From the NCBI RefSeq assembly GCF_003525665.1, contig NZ_DQDX01000027.1, positions 1-12,762 on the forward strand: DNA of 12,762 bases, read 5' to 3'. Position numbers and translations under genes: made by a program. Under the pieces are notes generated by a model, which saw only the letters and a list, made by a program, of their open reading frames with translations, made no database searches and was not told the DNA's origin. Shown here piece after piece: positions 1 through 6,168 of this stretch (position 1 is the stretch's first letter; each line of letters opens with the position of its first letter). The DNA comes from Flavobacterium sp. (lineage in GTDB: Bacteria > Bacteroidota > Bacteroidia > Flavobacteriales > Flavobacteriaceae).

Positions 1-113
1 TAGTGTTAATTTTTAGTAGATATCTTTATTAAATCAGACTAAAATTTCACTATTTGAATTTTAAAATCATCTCTTAAAACACAATAGGAGAAAGCTATTA
101 CAGAATAATAAAA

Positions 114-132
114 TATAATGATAATCTATTAC
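114..132. promoter_or_regulatory. possible Fur/PerR-family box upstream of the peroxiredoxin gene
   Basis: The first 13 bases here (TATAATGATAATC) match 12 of 13 positions of the classical Fur box start GATAATGATAATC, but the last six bases match poorly, giving about 14 of 19 overall. The site is centred about 41 bases before the start point predicted from the -7 box at 153-160, a place where a repressor or activator of a peroxide-defence gene could bind. The surroundings are very AT-rich, so a chance match is quite possible. Confidence 0.25.
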
Positions 133-152
133 AACAAAGCTTTTTTAAATAC

Positions 153-160
153 TACTTTTG
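153..160 (+). promoter_or_regulatory. predicted -7 promoter element of the peroxiredoxin gene
   Basis: TACTTTTG is an exact match to the Bacteroidota -7 consensus TAnnTTTG. It lies 36 bases before the ATG at 197 and gives a predicted 5' leader of about 33 bases. No good -33 TTTG is visible at the usual distance. This fits a promoter helped by another factor, or simply a weak -33 region. Confidence 0.6.
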
Positions 161-196
161 CACCAAATTAAAAATAACATTAAAACCATATAAACT

Positions 197-832
197 ATGT
201 CATTAGTAGGAAAAAAATTCCCAAGTATCTCAGTTGACGCGATGTCTGAAATGGGCGACAATTTAAAAATTAACATTTTTGAAGAAGCAGTAAACAACAA
301 CAAAAAAGTATTATTGTTTTGGTATCCAAAAGATTTTACTTTTGTTTGTCCAACAGAATTACATGCTTTTCAAGCTGCTTTACCAGAATTTGAAAAAAGA
401 AACACAATTGTAATTGGTGCTTCTTGTGATACTAACGAAGTACACTTTGCTTGGTTAAATACTCCAAAAAACAACGGTGGAATTGAAGGTGTTACTTACC
501 CAATTTTAGCCGATACAACTAGAAACCTTGCTGCTGCTTTAGACATTCTTGATGCAGAATGGGTTTACAATGAAGAGTTAAACGACGAAATTCTTGAAGG
601 TTCAAATGTAACTTTTAGAGCTACTTACTTAATTGATGAAACGGGTAAAATATTCCACGAAAGCGTAAATGATATGCCATTAGGAAGAAATGTAAACGAA
701 TATTTACGTTTGGTTGATGCTTACACACACGTTCAAACTAAAGGTGAAGTTTGTCCAGCAAACTGGGAAGAAGGAAAAGAAGCAATGAGTGCAGATAGAT
801 TAAGTACTGCTGCTTATTTAGCTCAAAACTAA
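197..832 (+). CDS. 2-Cys peroxiredoxin (AhpC/Prx1-like)
   Basis: This is a thiol peroxidase that reduces hydrogen peroxide, organic peroxides or peroxynitrite in the cytoplasm. The 211-residue protein has the signature PxxxTxxC at Pro44-Thr48-Cys51 (peroxidatic cysteine), Arg141 in VTFRATYLID as the conserved active-site arginine, and a resolving cysteine at Cys186 in GEVCPANW, as in typical 2-Cys enzymes. The GGLG loop of overoxidation-sensitive Prx is replaced by GGIE near residue 95, and no C-terminal YF motif is seen, so it is probably robust to overoxidation. An extra cysteine is at 77. There is no signal peptide. A thioredoxin-like gene follows 86 bases downstream and is the likely electron donor. 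The ATG is the natural start, since the conserved fold begins at once. Family assignment is very secure; the exact subfamily is less so. Confidence 0.96.
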   Translation: MSLVGKKFPSISVDAMSEMGDNLKINIFEEAVNNNKKVLLFWYPKDFTFVCPTELHAFQAALPEFEKRNTIVIGASCDTNEVHFAWLNTPKNNGGIEGVTYPILADTTRNLAAALDILDAEWVYNEELNDEILEGSNVTFRATYLIDETGKIFHESVNDMPLGRNVNEYLRLVDAYTHVQTKGEVCPANWEEGKEAMSADRLSTAAYLAQN

Positions 833-840
833 GAATATAA

Positions 841-868
841 ATTCCAAATTTAAAATTCCAAATTCCAA
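841..868 (+). repeat. short degenerate AATTCCA repeats after the peroxiredoxin stop codon
   Basis: The word AATTCCAA occurs three times in 28 bases just after the stop codon (ATTCCAAATT, AAAATTCC, AAATTCCAA), the last two copies in 7-base register. The final copy forms the left arm of the hairpin that follows. Confidence 0.5.
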
Positions 869-893
869 TGAATTAAGTTGGAATTTGGTTTTT
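858..893 (+). terminator. intrinsic terminator or attenuator between the peroxiredoxin and thioredoxin-like genes
   Basis: A perfect 11-bp stem (CCAAATTCCAA at 858-868 pairing with TTGGAATTTGG at 878-888) with a 9-base loop is followed directly by five T residues. The stem is AT-rich, so termination may be partial. That would let the peroxiredoxin be made in large excess over the thioredoxin-like protein from one promoter, since no convincing promoter is visible in the remaining gap. Confidence 0.6.
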
Positions 894-918
894 AAAAATT
901 GACAATTCAAATAAAATT

Positions 919-1227
919 ATGTTAATCGAATTAAACGAAGATACATTACAAGATTTAGTAGCATCTAATAATAAGGTTGTAGTTCAATATTCGGCATCAT
1001 GGTGCGGAAATTGTAGAATTATGAAACCTAAATTCAAAAAAATGGCTTCAGAAAATGAAGAAATTACTTTTGTTTTAGTAGATGCAGAAAATTCGCCAGA
1101 GTCAAGAAAGTTAGCGAATGTTTCTAATTTACCAACTTTTGCAACTTTTGTAGGCGGAAAGTTATTGAACGAAACACAAACTAATAAAGCTGAAGTTTTG
1201 GCTGAATTGGTGAAGGAATTAGTTTAA
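919..1227 (+). CDS. thioredoxin family protein with WCGNC active site
   Basis: A small cytoplasmic thiol-disulfide oxidoreductase of 102 residues with a single thioredoxin fold and no signal peptide. The active site reads Trp28-Cys29-Gly30-Asn31-Cys32, and the cis-proline is Pro72 in SNLPTF. Two departures from classical thioredoxin are visible. The active-site Pro is replaced by Asn, and the buried Asp six residues before the first Cys (Asp26 in E. coli thioredoxin) is replaced by Gln23. Both changes should alter redox potential and reactivity. The position directly after the peroxiredoxin gene suggests it reduces that enzyme, but this is inference from context. It is shorter than classical thioredoxin (about 105-110 residues) by only a few residues. 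Confidence 0.92.
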   Translation: MLIELNEDTLQDLVASNNKVVVQYSASWCGNCRIMKPKFKKMASENEEITFVLVDAENSPESRKLANVSNLPTFATFVGGKLLNETQTNKAEVLAELVKELV

Positions 1228-1350
1228 AAGTTTATTGTTTATAAGGTTAAATGGCATTGTCCATAGTCTTTCTAAAAGAACTTTTAAACTCTTAACCTTT
1301 TAAACTTATAACCTTTTAAACTTTTAAACACTTTTCAAAACCTTCTAAAC
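1225..1350 (+). repeat. octamer repeat tract (CTTTTAAA family) between the thioredoxin-like gene and the small acidic protein gene
   Basis: Copies of CTTTTAAAC start at 1281, 1297, 1313 and 1321, with a variant CTTCTAAAC at 1342, so the period is 8 or 16 bases. CTCTTAAC and CTTATAAC fill the intervening units. The left edge (about 1225-1250) carries the same word family in reverse orientation, starting inside the thioredoxin stop codon. Thus 1238-1250 (TTTATAAGGTTAA) can pair with the tract near 1292-1304. The repeats end a few bases before the ATG at 1358. No promoter or other gene is seen in this 130-base gap. Confidence 0.75.
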
Positions 1351-1357
1351 TAAACAA

Positions 1358-1615
1358 ATGAAATTACCAGTTATCAAACATTTGACGCAATTTATTGAAG
1401 AAAATGATCAAGATTATTTAATTGAAACTATAGAAGTTCTTGAAGCTTTAACCGAAGTTCCATCATTGAAAGATGAAGAATTGGATGTTATTGGCGAATT
1501 AATTTCTAACATGTACGGCGCGCTCGAAGTCAATAAAATGATCAAAGAAGGCAAAGACAAAAAAGAAGCACTGAACGATTTTATGAAACGTGTTTTAGGT
1601 TCGATAGATAAATAA
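1358..1615 (+). CDS. small acidic conserved protein, probably DUF6952 family
   Basis: An 85-residue soluble protein of unknown function, rich in Glu, Asp and Lys, with no signal peptide, no cysteine and no membrane segment. The sequence reads as three or four amphipathic helices (for example residues 16-32, 40-55 and 60-82), so a compact helical fold is likely. From memory, proteins of this kind follow a peroxiredoxin and a thioredoxin in other Flavobacteriaceae and carry the label DUF6952; I could not verify this. The position as third gene of the peroxide-defence cluster, just before a strong terminator, suggests an accessory role there. Catalytic activity cannot be proposed because no catalytic motif is visible. 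Confidence 0.8.
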   Translation: MKLPVIKHLTQFIEENDQDYLIETIEVLEALTEVPSLKDEELDVIGELISNMYGALEVNKMIKEGKDKKEALNDFMKRVLGSIDK

Positions 1616-1621
1616 AAAAAG

Positions 1622-1652
1622 AAGCTCTCATTAATTTGGGAGCTTTTTTTTT
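1622..1652 (+). terminator. strong intrinsic terminator ending the peroxiredoxin cluster
   Basis: An 8-bp stem (AAGCTCTC at 1622-1629 with GGGAGCTT at 1638-1645, one G-U pair) encloses an 8-base loop and is followed by a T run to 1652. The A run at 1614-1620 just before the stem mirrors the T run, so the structure could also act on the opposite strand. It begins 6 bases after the stop codon of the small acidic protein. Confidence 0.85.
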
Positions 1653-1663
1653 GACTATTTTTG
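1635..1663 (+). promoter_or_regulatory. predicted promoter of the TauE/SafE gene, overlapping the terminator
   Basis: TTTG at 1635-1638 and TATTTTTG at 1656-1663 are exact matches to the Bacteroidota -33 and -7 consensus, separated by 17 bases. The -33 element lies at the loop and right arm of the preceding terminator. The predicted start point falls at about 1667, next to the ATG at 1668, so the transcript would be leaderless or nearly so. Confidence 0.55.
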
Positions 1664-1667
1664 AACT

Positions 1668-2441
1668 ATGGAAATACTACTAATTTCGGTTGTTGCCTTT
1701 CTCGTTGCTATTCTAACATTCTTTTCAGGATTTGGATTAGGAACGCTTTTAACGCCAATAATGATGATTTTCTTTCCGGTTGAAGTTGCCATTGCTTTGA
1801 CTGGTGTAGTTCATTTTTCTAATAATTTATTCAAATTGGTTTTAGTTGGAAAAAATTTCAATAAAGAGGTTGTACTCCGATTTGGAGTTCCTGCGGTGAT
1901 ATTTGCATTTATCGGTGCGCTACTTTTAGTGAAAATTCCAAATATGCAACCGCTTTACTCCTATCAATTATTTGAAAAGACATTCGAAGTATTTCCGATG
2001 AAATTGATTGTTGCCCTTTTTATGTTGTTTTTTGCTGTGGTTGATTTGATTCCGTTTTTTAATAACTTGCAATTTGATAAAAACAAACTTCCCATTGGCG
2101 GTGCGTTAAGTGGTTTTTTTGGCGGATTGACTGGCGCTCAAGGTGCTTTACGAAGTGCGTTTCTAATTCGTGCCGGACTTTCAAAAGAAGCATTTATTGC
2201 TACAACAGTTGTAATTTCATCATTTGTAGATTTCACCAGACTTGGCGTTTACAGTACTCGAATTTTGAATTTAGACTTGAAAGAAAATTTGCCGTTGCTT
2301 ATTTGCGCCACACTTTCGGCAATGACAGGCGCTTTTATTGGAAACAAATTATTAAAAAAAGTCACTCTAAAATTCCTTCAAATTTCAGTAGCGACTTTAT
2401 TAATTATTATTTCAATCGGATTGGGCTTGGGCTGGATTTAG
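1668..2441 (+). CDS. sulfite exporter TauE/SafE family membrane protein
   Basis: A 257-residue inner-membrane protein with about eight hydrophobic helices. It shows the two family half-repeats, each with a Gly-rich start: SGFGLGTLLTP at about residues 20-30 and GGALSGFFGGLTGAQGALRS at about residues 144-163. The family is linked to export of sulfite, sulfoacetate or other small organic anions, but many members have no known substrate, so the family name should not be read as proven sulfite export. The ATG at 1668 gives a first helix starting at residue 3, as expected. The gene has its own predicted promoter and converges on the YgaP-like gene, with the two stop codons overlapping. A sulfur-related role would fit that neighbour, but this is inference. 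Confidence 0.92.
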   Translation: MEILLISVVAFLVAILTFFSGFGLGTLLTPIMMIFFPVEVAIALTGVVHFSNNLFKLVLVGKNFNKEVVLRFGVPAVIFAFIGALLLVKIPNMQPLYSYQLFEKTFEVFPMKLIVALFMLFFAVVDLIPFFNNLQFDKNKLPIGGALSGFFGGLTGAQGALRSAFLIRAGLSKEAFIATTVVISSFVDFTRLGVYSTRILNLDLKENLPLLICATLSAMTGAFIGNKLLKKVTLKFLQISVATLLIIISIGLGLGWI

Positions 2442-2623
2442 TCTTTCACGCCAAACTTAGTCAAAATATCGGCCATCAAACACCATTTTGTAATGGATGA
2501 TTGTAAAAGATTTGCACCGACAAAGGCAGTAAACCACAACCAATTCTGATTTACATATAAAGATAAAAGTATGCTGATAAGGATAAAAGTTCCTGCTACT
2601 GCGTGAATAATTCTTGTTTTCAT
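2438..2623 (-). CDS. YgaP-like (DUF2892) small membrane protein
   Basis: A 61-residue protein with two hydrophobic helices (about residues 8-23 and 28-45) and a C-terminal KWCLMADILTKFGV segment. This matches the pattern of the YgaP transmembrane domain (DUF2892), where a Cys in a similar place is typical. In E. coli YgaP this domain is fused to a rhodanese sulfurtransferase; here it stands alone and no rhodanese gene is in the window. It lies 169 bases after the RND permease on the same strand. No clear promoter is seen in that gap, so it is probably the last gene of the efflux operon. Its stop codon TAA shares bases with the TAG of the convergent TauE/SafE gene. Function in the pump context is unknown. 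Confidence 0.85.
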   Translation of the reverse strand: MKTRIIHAVAGTFILISILLSLYVNQNWLWFTAFVGANLLQSSITKWCLMADILTKFGVKD

Positions 2624-2662
2624 TTTTAATGATTTTAGTTATTTTTTATTAAGTTGTCGATA

Positions 2663-2705
2663 TTATTTTCAGTTTCAAAAATTGCATATTAAGAACTGAA
2701 AATAA
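2663..2705. repeat. perfect 12-bp inverted repeat between the permease and YgaP-like genes
   Basis: TTATTTTCAGTT at 2663-2674 is the exact reverse complement of AACTGAAAATAA at 2694-2705, separated by 19 bases. As RNA from the minus strand it forms a 12-bp stem with a 19-base loop, but no T run follows it, so it is not a standard terminator. It could be a processing or stabilising hairpin, a protein site, or a small relic element. It lies 40 bases before the YgaP-like start codon. Confidence 0.6.
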
Positions 2706-2722
2706 CTCGAAAAGAATTTGAG

Positions 2723-2792
2723 CACTGAACACTGAACACTGAACACTGAACACTGAACACTGCGACTGAACACTGCGACTGAACACTGACCA
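2723..2792 (-). repeat. tandem heptamer array (plus-strand unit ACTGAAC) directly after the permease stop codon
   Basis: Five perfect ACTGAAC units run head to tail from 2724 to 2758. ACTGCG hexamers at 2759-2764 and 2772-2777 then alternate with ACTGAAC at 2765-2771 and 2778-2784, ending in ACTGACC. In the sense of the operon the unit is GTTCAGT, and the array starts at the base next to the permease TAG. It is non-coding and most likely produced by slippage. Confidence 0.9.
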
Positions 2793-5700
2793 CTAATTCT
2801 TCTCCCATTTTTTTCTTTCAGTGATGTAGTAGATTAATGGCACTACAATCAAAGTTAGAATTGTTGAAACAATGGCTCCAAAAACTAATGAAATCGCTAA
2901 TCCTTGGAAAATTGGATCGAATAGAATAATTACGGCTCCAATTACAACAGCTCCGGTTGTTAGTAAGATTGGTGTTGTACGCACTGCTCCTGCTTCGATA
3001 ATGGCTTGTTTTAATGGAACTCCGTCATTCAATCGGATTTCGATAAAGTCGATAAGCAAGACGGAGTTTCGAACCATGACTCCTGCCAAAGCAATCATTC
3101 CGATGAAAGAAGTGGCTGTGAAATAAGCACCTAACAACCAATGTCCAAATACAATTCCGACCAACGAAAGTGGAATCGCCATCATCATAACCATTGGTGT
3201 TTTGAAATTTTGGAACCAACCTACAATCAACATATAGATGATTACAATTACAACCGCAAATGCAATTCCCAAATCACGAAAAACTTCTAAAGTAATTTGC
3301 CATTCTCCATCCCATTTTACCGTGAAATCACTTTCGTCTGATGGTTGCTCCATATACAATTCGTTGACTTTGTAGCCTTTTGGTAATTTCATTTTTTGCA
3401 ATTCTTCATTCATTCCCAAAATAGCATAAACTGGACTTTCTAATGTTCCTGCCATATCAGCGGTTACATAAACTACGCGTTTTTGGTCTTTTCTGTAAAT
3501 TGTTTTTTGCAACGTATCAGCAACTACTTTAACCAAATCGGAAACTGGAACTACATTTCCTTGACTTCCTTTAATTTTTAAATTCTGAATATCTTGTAAC
3601 GATGTTTTGTCTTTATTATCTAGAGACAATACGATTCCAACGCTATTATTAGAATTTTCATCATACAAATTGGAAACTGGATATTCTTTCAATAAATACG
3701 TCAGATTTCCAACTACTTGTTGTGGAGCAATTCCGTTAAGCATTGCTTTTTCTTTGTCCACTTCCAATCGATATTCGGTTTGATTATCCTCAACATACCA
3801 ATCAATATCGACAATATCTGATGTTTTTTCTAAAATACCTTTTACTTGATTGGCAACTGCAATTTGATCTTTATAATTTGGTCCGTAAATCTCGGCAACC
3901 AATGTTGATAAAACTGGTGGTCCTGGTGGTACTTCGATAATTTTGACATTCGCACCATATTTTTTAGCAATCTTTTGCACTTCTGGACGAACCAATTTGG
4001 CAATATCATGACTTTGTAAATCTCTATCTTCTTTGTGCAATAAATTCACTTGAATATCCGCCATGTTGCTTCCACCACGCAAATCGTAATGACGAACCAA
4101 ACCATTGAACGTAATTGGTGCTGAAGTTCCGATGTAATTTTGATAATCCACCACTTCTGGAATTGTGGTTAGATATTGAGCAATTTCTTGCGTCACAGCT
4201 GCAGTTCTTTCTAACGTAGTTCCTTCAGGCATATCAACTACCACTTGGAATTCGTTTTTGTTATCAAAAGGCAACATTTTTACCAAAACGGATTTGGTGA
4301 AAAACATTAAAACTGAACCTACTAATAAGACAACCGTAATTCCCAACATTACTCTACGTTTGGTAGAATTTTCTAAAAACGGACGCTCAATTTTGTTATA
4401 TACTCTATATATCCAAGACGTTTCCAATCCTTGTTCAGCTTTGTGTTCTTGTTCGTCTTTCTCGTGTAATAAATGGTAACCCAAATAAGGTGTAACCGTT
4501 AAAGCTACAAACAATGACAATAACATCGCAATAGAAGCTCCAATTGGCATCGGACTCATATAAGGTCCCATCATTCCTGACACAAACGCCATTGGAAGAA
4601 TTGCTGCAATAACGGTAAACGTTGCTAAAATCGTAGGATTTCCAACTTCGTTAATTGCAAAAATAGCCGCCTGTTTGAATGGTAATCGCTTCATTTTGAA
4701 ATGTCGGTGCATGTTTTCGGCAATGATAATACTATCATCGACCACAATTCCGACCACGAAAACTAAAGCGAAAAGCGTTATTCTGTTAAGCGTATAACCC
4801 AACATATAGTAAGCAAACAAAGTCAAAGCAAACGTTAATGGCACAGAAAAGAATACCACTAATCCACCACGCCAACCCATTGCTAGCATTACTAAAAGTG
4901 TTACAGCAATAATCGCAATTCCTAAGTGCATCAATAATTCTCCTACTTTATGAGAAGCCGTTTCTCCATAATTTCGAGAAACTTCCACATGAACATCGTC
5001 GGTAATTAATGTTTTCTTCAAACCTTGTACTTTTTCAAGGATTTTATCAGCAATTTTCATCGCGTCAGCTCCTTTTACTTTTCCGATAGAAATAGTAACC
5101 GCCGGATATTCTGATTTGTTTTTAGTATATTTTTCATTAGCTTTTCCGTAACCGAAAGACACATAACTTCTTGGTGTTGAAGGTCCGTCTTGAACAGCAG
5201 CGACTTGTTTTAAATACACTGGCATGTTTGCATTTACACCAACAACCAAATTCTCCACATCTTCTGAATTCGATAGAAATTGTCCAGTTGTAAGTAAATA
5301 TTCTTTATCATTAGAAACAAAACTTCCCGATTGCGAACTACCATTATTGGCTTGAATCATTTGCATAACTGACAAAGCATCCACGCCATTTTCGGCCATT
5401 TTATCTTTGTCTAAAACTACTTTTAGCTCACGAGTTCTTCCACCAATTTCTTTGGTAATAGCAACGTCTTTTACTTTTTCGATTTCAGAAGTTACTTCTT
5501 CCGCAATTTGACGAATTTCAAAATCGTTTAAAGTTTCGCTCCAAAGTGTCAATCCCATCATTGGAACATCGTCAATAGAACGCGTTTTTACCATGGGTTT
5601 GAAAACTCCTTTTGGAAACATATTTTCGTTTTTCATCAACTCGTCGTACAATTTTACATACGAGCGTTCTGAATCTTCGCCTACATAAAATTGCACAATA

Positions 5701-5987
5701 ATCATCGCTTGACCATTCATAGCCATACTATGCAAATGTTCCACACCTTTGATATTGGACAAAATTTTCTCTAGTGGTTTTATCACACGGCTTTCCACTT
5801 CAGCAGGACTTGCTCCTGGATAACCAATCATAACATCGGCCATTGGAACATTAATTTGTGGTTCTTCTTCACGCGGAATTAAGAACGAACTATATACACC
5901 AATTATCATCAATCCAACCATCAATAGAATGGTCAATTTAGAGTTGATGAAAAAATGGGCTATTTTACCTGATATACCTTCTTGCAT
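2793..5987 (-). CDS. RND efflux transporter permease (AcrB-like, proton-driven)
   Basis: The inner-membrane pump of a tripartite efflux system, 1064 residues, the usual length for the family (about 1020-1070). It has the RND layout: an N-terminal helix (about 16-36), a large periplasmic loop, a helix bundle at about 350-510, a second helix near 555-575, a second periplasmic loop, and a C-terminal bundle from about 920. Helix 4 carries Asp417-Asp418 (VVDDSIIIAEN), equivalent to the proton-relay pair Asp407/408 of AcrB. The relay lysine of helix 10 (Lys940 in AcrB) is replaced by Arg973 in VMVRNS. The N-terminal IPREEEPQI segment marks a subgroup distinct from classical AcrB. The Asp pair argues against a CusA/CzcA-type metal pump. 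It follows the adaptor gene at 168 bases. Substrate is unknown. Confidence 0.95.
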   Translation of the reverse strand: MQEGISGKIAHFFINSKLTILLMVGLMIIGVYSSFLIPREEEPQINVPMADVMIGYPGASPAEVESRVIKPLEKILSNIKGVEHLHSMAMNGQAMIIVQFYVGEDSERSYVKLYDELMKNENMFPKGVFKPMVKTRSIDDVPMMGLTLWSETLNDFEIRQIAEEVTSEIEKVKDVAITKEIGGRTRELKVVLDKDKMAENGVDALSVMQMIQANNGSSQSGSFVSNDKEYLLTTGQFLSNSEDVENLVVGVNANMPVYLKQVAAVQDGPSTPRSYVSFGYGKANEKYTKNKSEYPAVTISIGKVKGADAMKIADKILEKVQGLKKTLITDDVHVEVSRNYGETASHKVGELLMHLGIAIIAVTLLVMLAMGWRGGLVVFFSVPLTFALTLFAYYMLGYTLNRITLFALVFVVGIVVDDSIIIAENMHRHFKMKRLPFKQAAIFAINEVGNPTILATFTVIAAILPMAFVSGMMGPYMSPMPIGASIAMLLSLFVALTVTPYLGYHLLHEKDEQEHKAEQGLETSWIYRVYNKIERPFLENSTKRRVMLGITVVLLVGSVLMFFTKSVLVKMLPFDNKNEFQVVVDMPEGTTLERTAAVTQEIAQYLTTIPEVVDYQNYIGTSAPITFNGLVRHYDLRGGSNMADIQVNLLHKEDRDLQSHDIAKLVRPEVQKIAKKYGANVKIIEVPPGPPVLSTLVAEIYGPNYKDQIAVANQVKGILEKTSDIVDIDWYVEDNQTEYRLEVDKEKAMLNGIAPQQVVGNLTYLLKEYPVSNLYDENSNNSVGIVLSLDNKDKTSLQDIQNLKIKGSQGNVVPVSDLVKVVADTLQKTIYRKDQKRVVYVTADMAGTLESPVYAILGMNEELQKMKLPKGYKVNELYMEQPSDESDFTVKWDGEWQITLEVFRDLGIAFAVVIVIIYMLIVGWFQNFKTPMVMMMAIPLSLVGIVFGHWLLGAYFTATSFIGMIALAGVMVRNSVLLIDFIEIRLNDGVPLKQAIIEAGAVRTTPILLTTGAVVIGAVIILFDPIFQGLAISLVFGAIVSTILTLIVVPLIYYITERKKWEKN

Positions 5988-5995
5988 TTTTTTTT

Positions 5996-6031
5996 AAGTT
6001 TATGAGTTTAGAAGTTTAAGAGTTTAAAAGG
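5996..6031 (-). repeat. 8-bp periodic repeat in the permease leader (sense unit CTnnTAAA)
   Basis: On the plus strand AAGTTTA or GAGTTTA starts at 5996, 6004, 6012 and 6020, an exact 8-base period. In the sense direction this reads CTTTTAAA, CTCTTAAA, CTTCTAAA, CTCATAAA, followed by CTT, eight A residues and the ATG of the permease. The first 15 sense bases (CTTTTAAACTCTTAA) are identical to 1281-1295, upstream of the small acidic protein gene. Confidence 0.8.
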
Positions 6032-6068
6032 CAATGCTTAAAAACAAAAAACTTATACTTAAAAAGTA

Positions 6069-6095
6069 CTTCGACTGCGCTCAGTGTGACACTGA
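6069..6095. repeat. CTTCGACTGCGCTCAG-type intergenic word with adjoining palindrome
   Basis: CTTCGACTGCGCTCAGTGTGAC lies at 6069-6090 in two overlapping parts: the GC-rich word at 6069-6084 and a perfect palindrome TCAGTGT-G-ACACTGA at 6081-6095. It stands out in an AT-rich gap and borders the ACTGAAC-type array. From general knowledge, words of the form CTTCGACTnCGCTCAG recur in gaps between genes in many Bacteroidota genomes; the copy number here cannot be judged from one window. Confidence 0.55.
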
Positions 6096-6168
6096 ATACT
6101 GAGACTGAACACTGAGACTGAATACTGCGACTGAACACTGATTACTGAACACTGATTACTGAATACTA
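6089..6168 (-). repeat. degenerate ACTGAAC-type array running into the 3' end of the adaptor gene
   Basis: Units ACTGAAT, ACTGAG, ACTGAAC, ACTGCG and ACTGATT alternate over about 80 bases. The array continues through the adaptor stop codon (TTA at 6156-6158 on the plus strand) and into the codons for its last residues Ser-Ile-Gln. It is the same repeat family as at 2723-2792, in the same orientation relative to transcription, but more diverged. Confidence 0.85.

Noticed and set aside
1..113. Coding or RNA gene before the peroxiredoxin promoter
   Set aside because: The stretch is AT-rich with stops in all frames and no recognisable structure; I see nothing in it.
2303..2500. Open frame of 65 codons on the plus strand at the end of the TauE/SafE gene
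   Set aside because: It overlaps the TauE/SafE gene in another frame and its product has no recognisable domain, whereas both TauE/SafE and the reverse-strand YgaP-like protein match known families.
2723..2792. CRISPR-like array
   Set aside because: Units are 6-7 bases with no spacers and no cas genes nearby; it is a simple tandem repeat.
2872..4479. Several short open frames on the plus strand and one on the minus strand within the permease gene
   Set aside because: They are shadows of a strongly coding 1064-residue RND gene and their translations look like no protein family.
2793..5987. Heavy-metal RND pump (CusA/CzcA type) because of the nearby arsenic genes
   Set aside because: Helix 4 carries the Asp-Asp pair of proton-driven drug-type pumps and the adaptor has no metal-binding tail, so a metal role is not supported by the protein itself.
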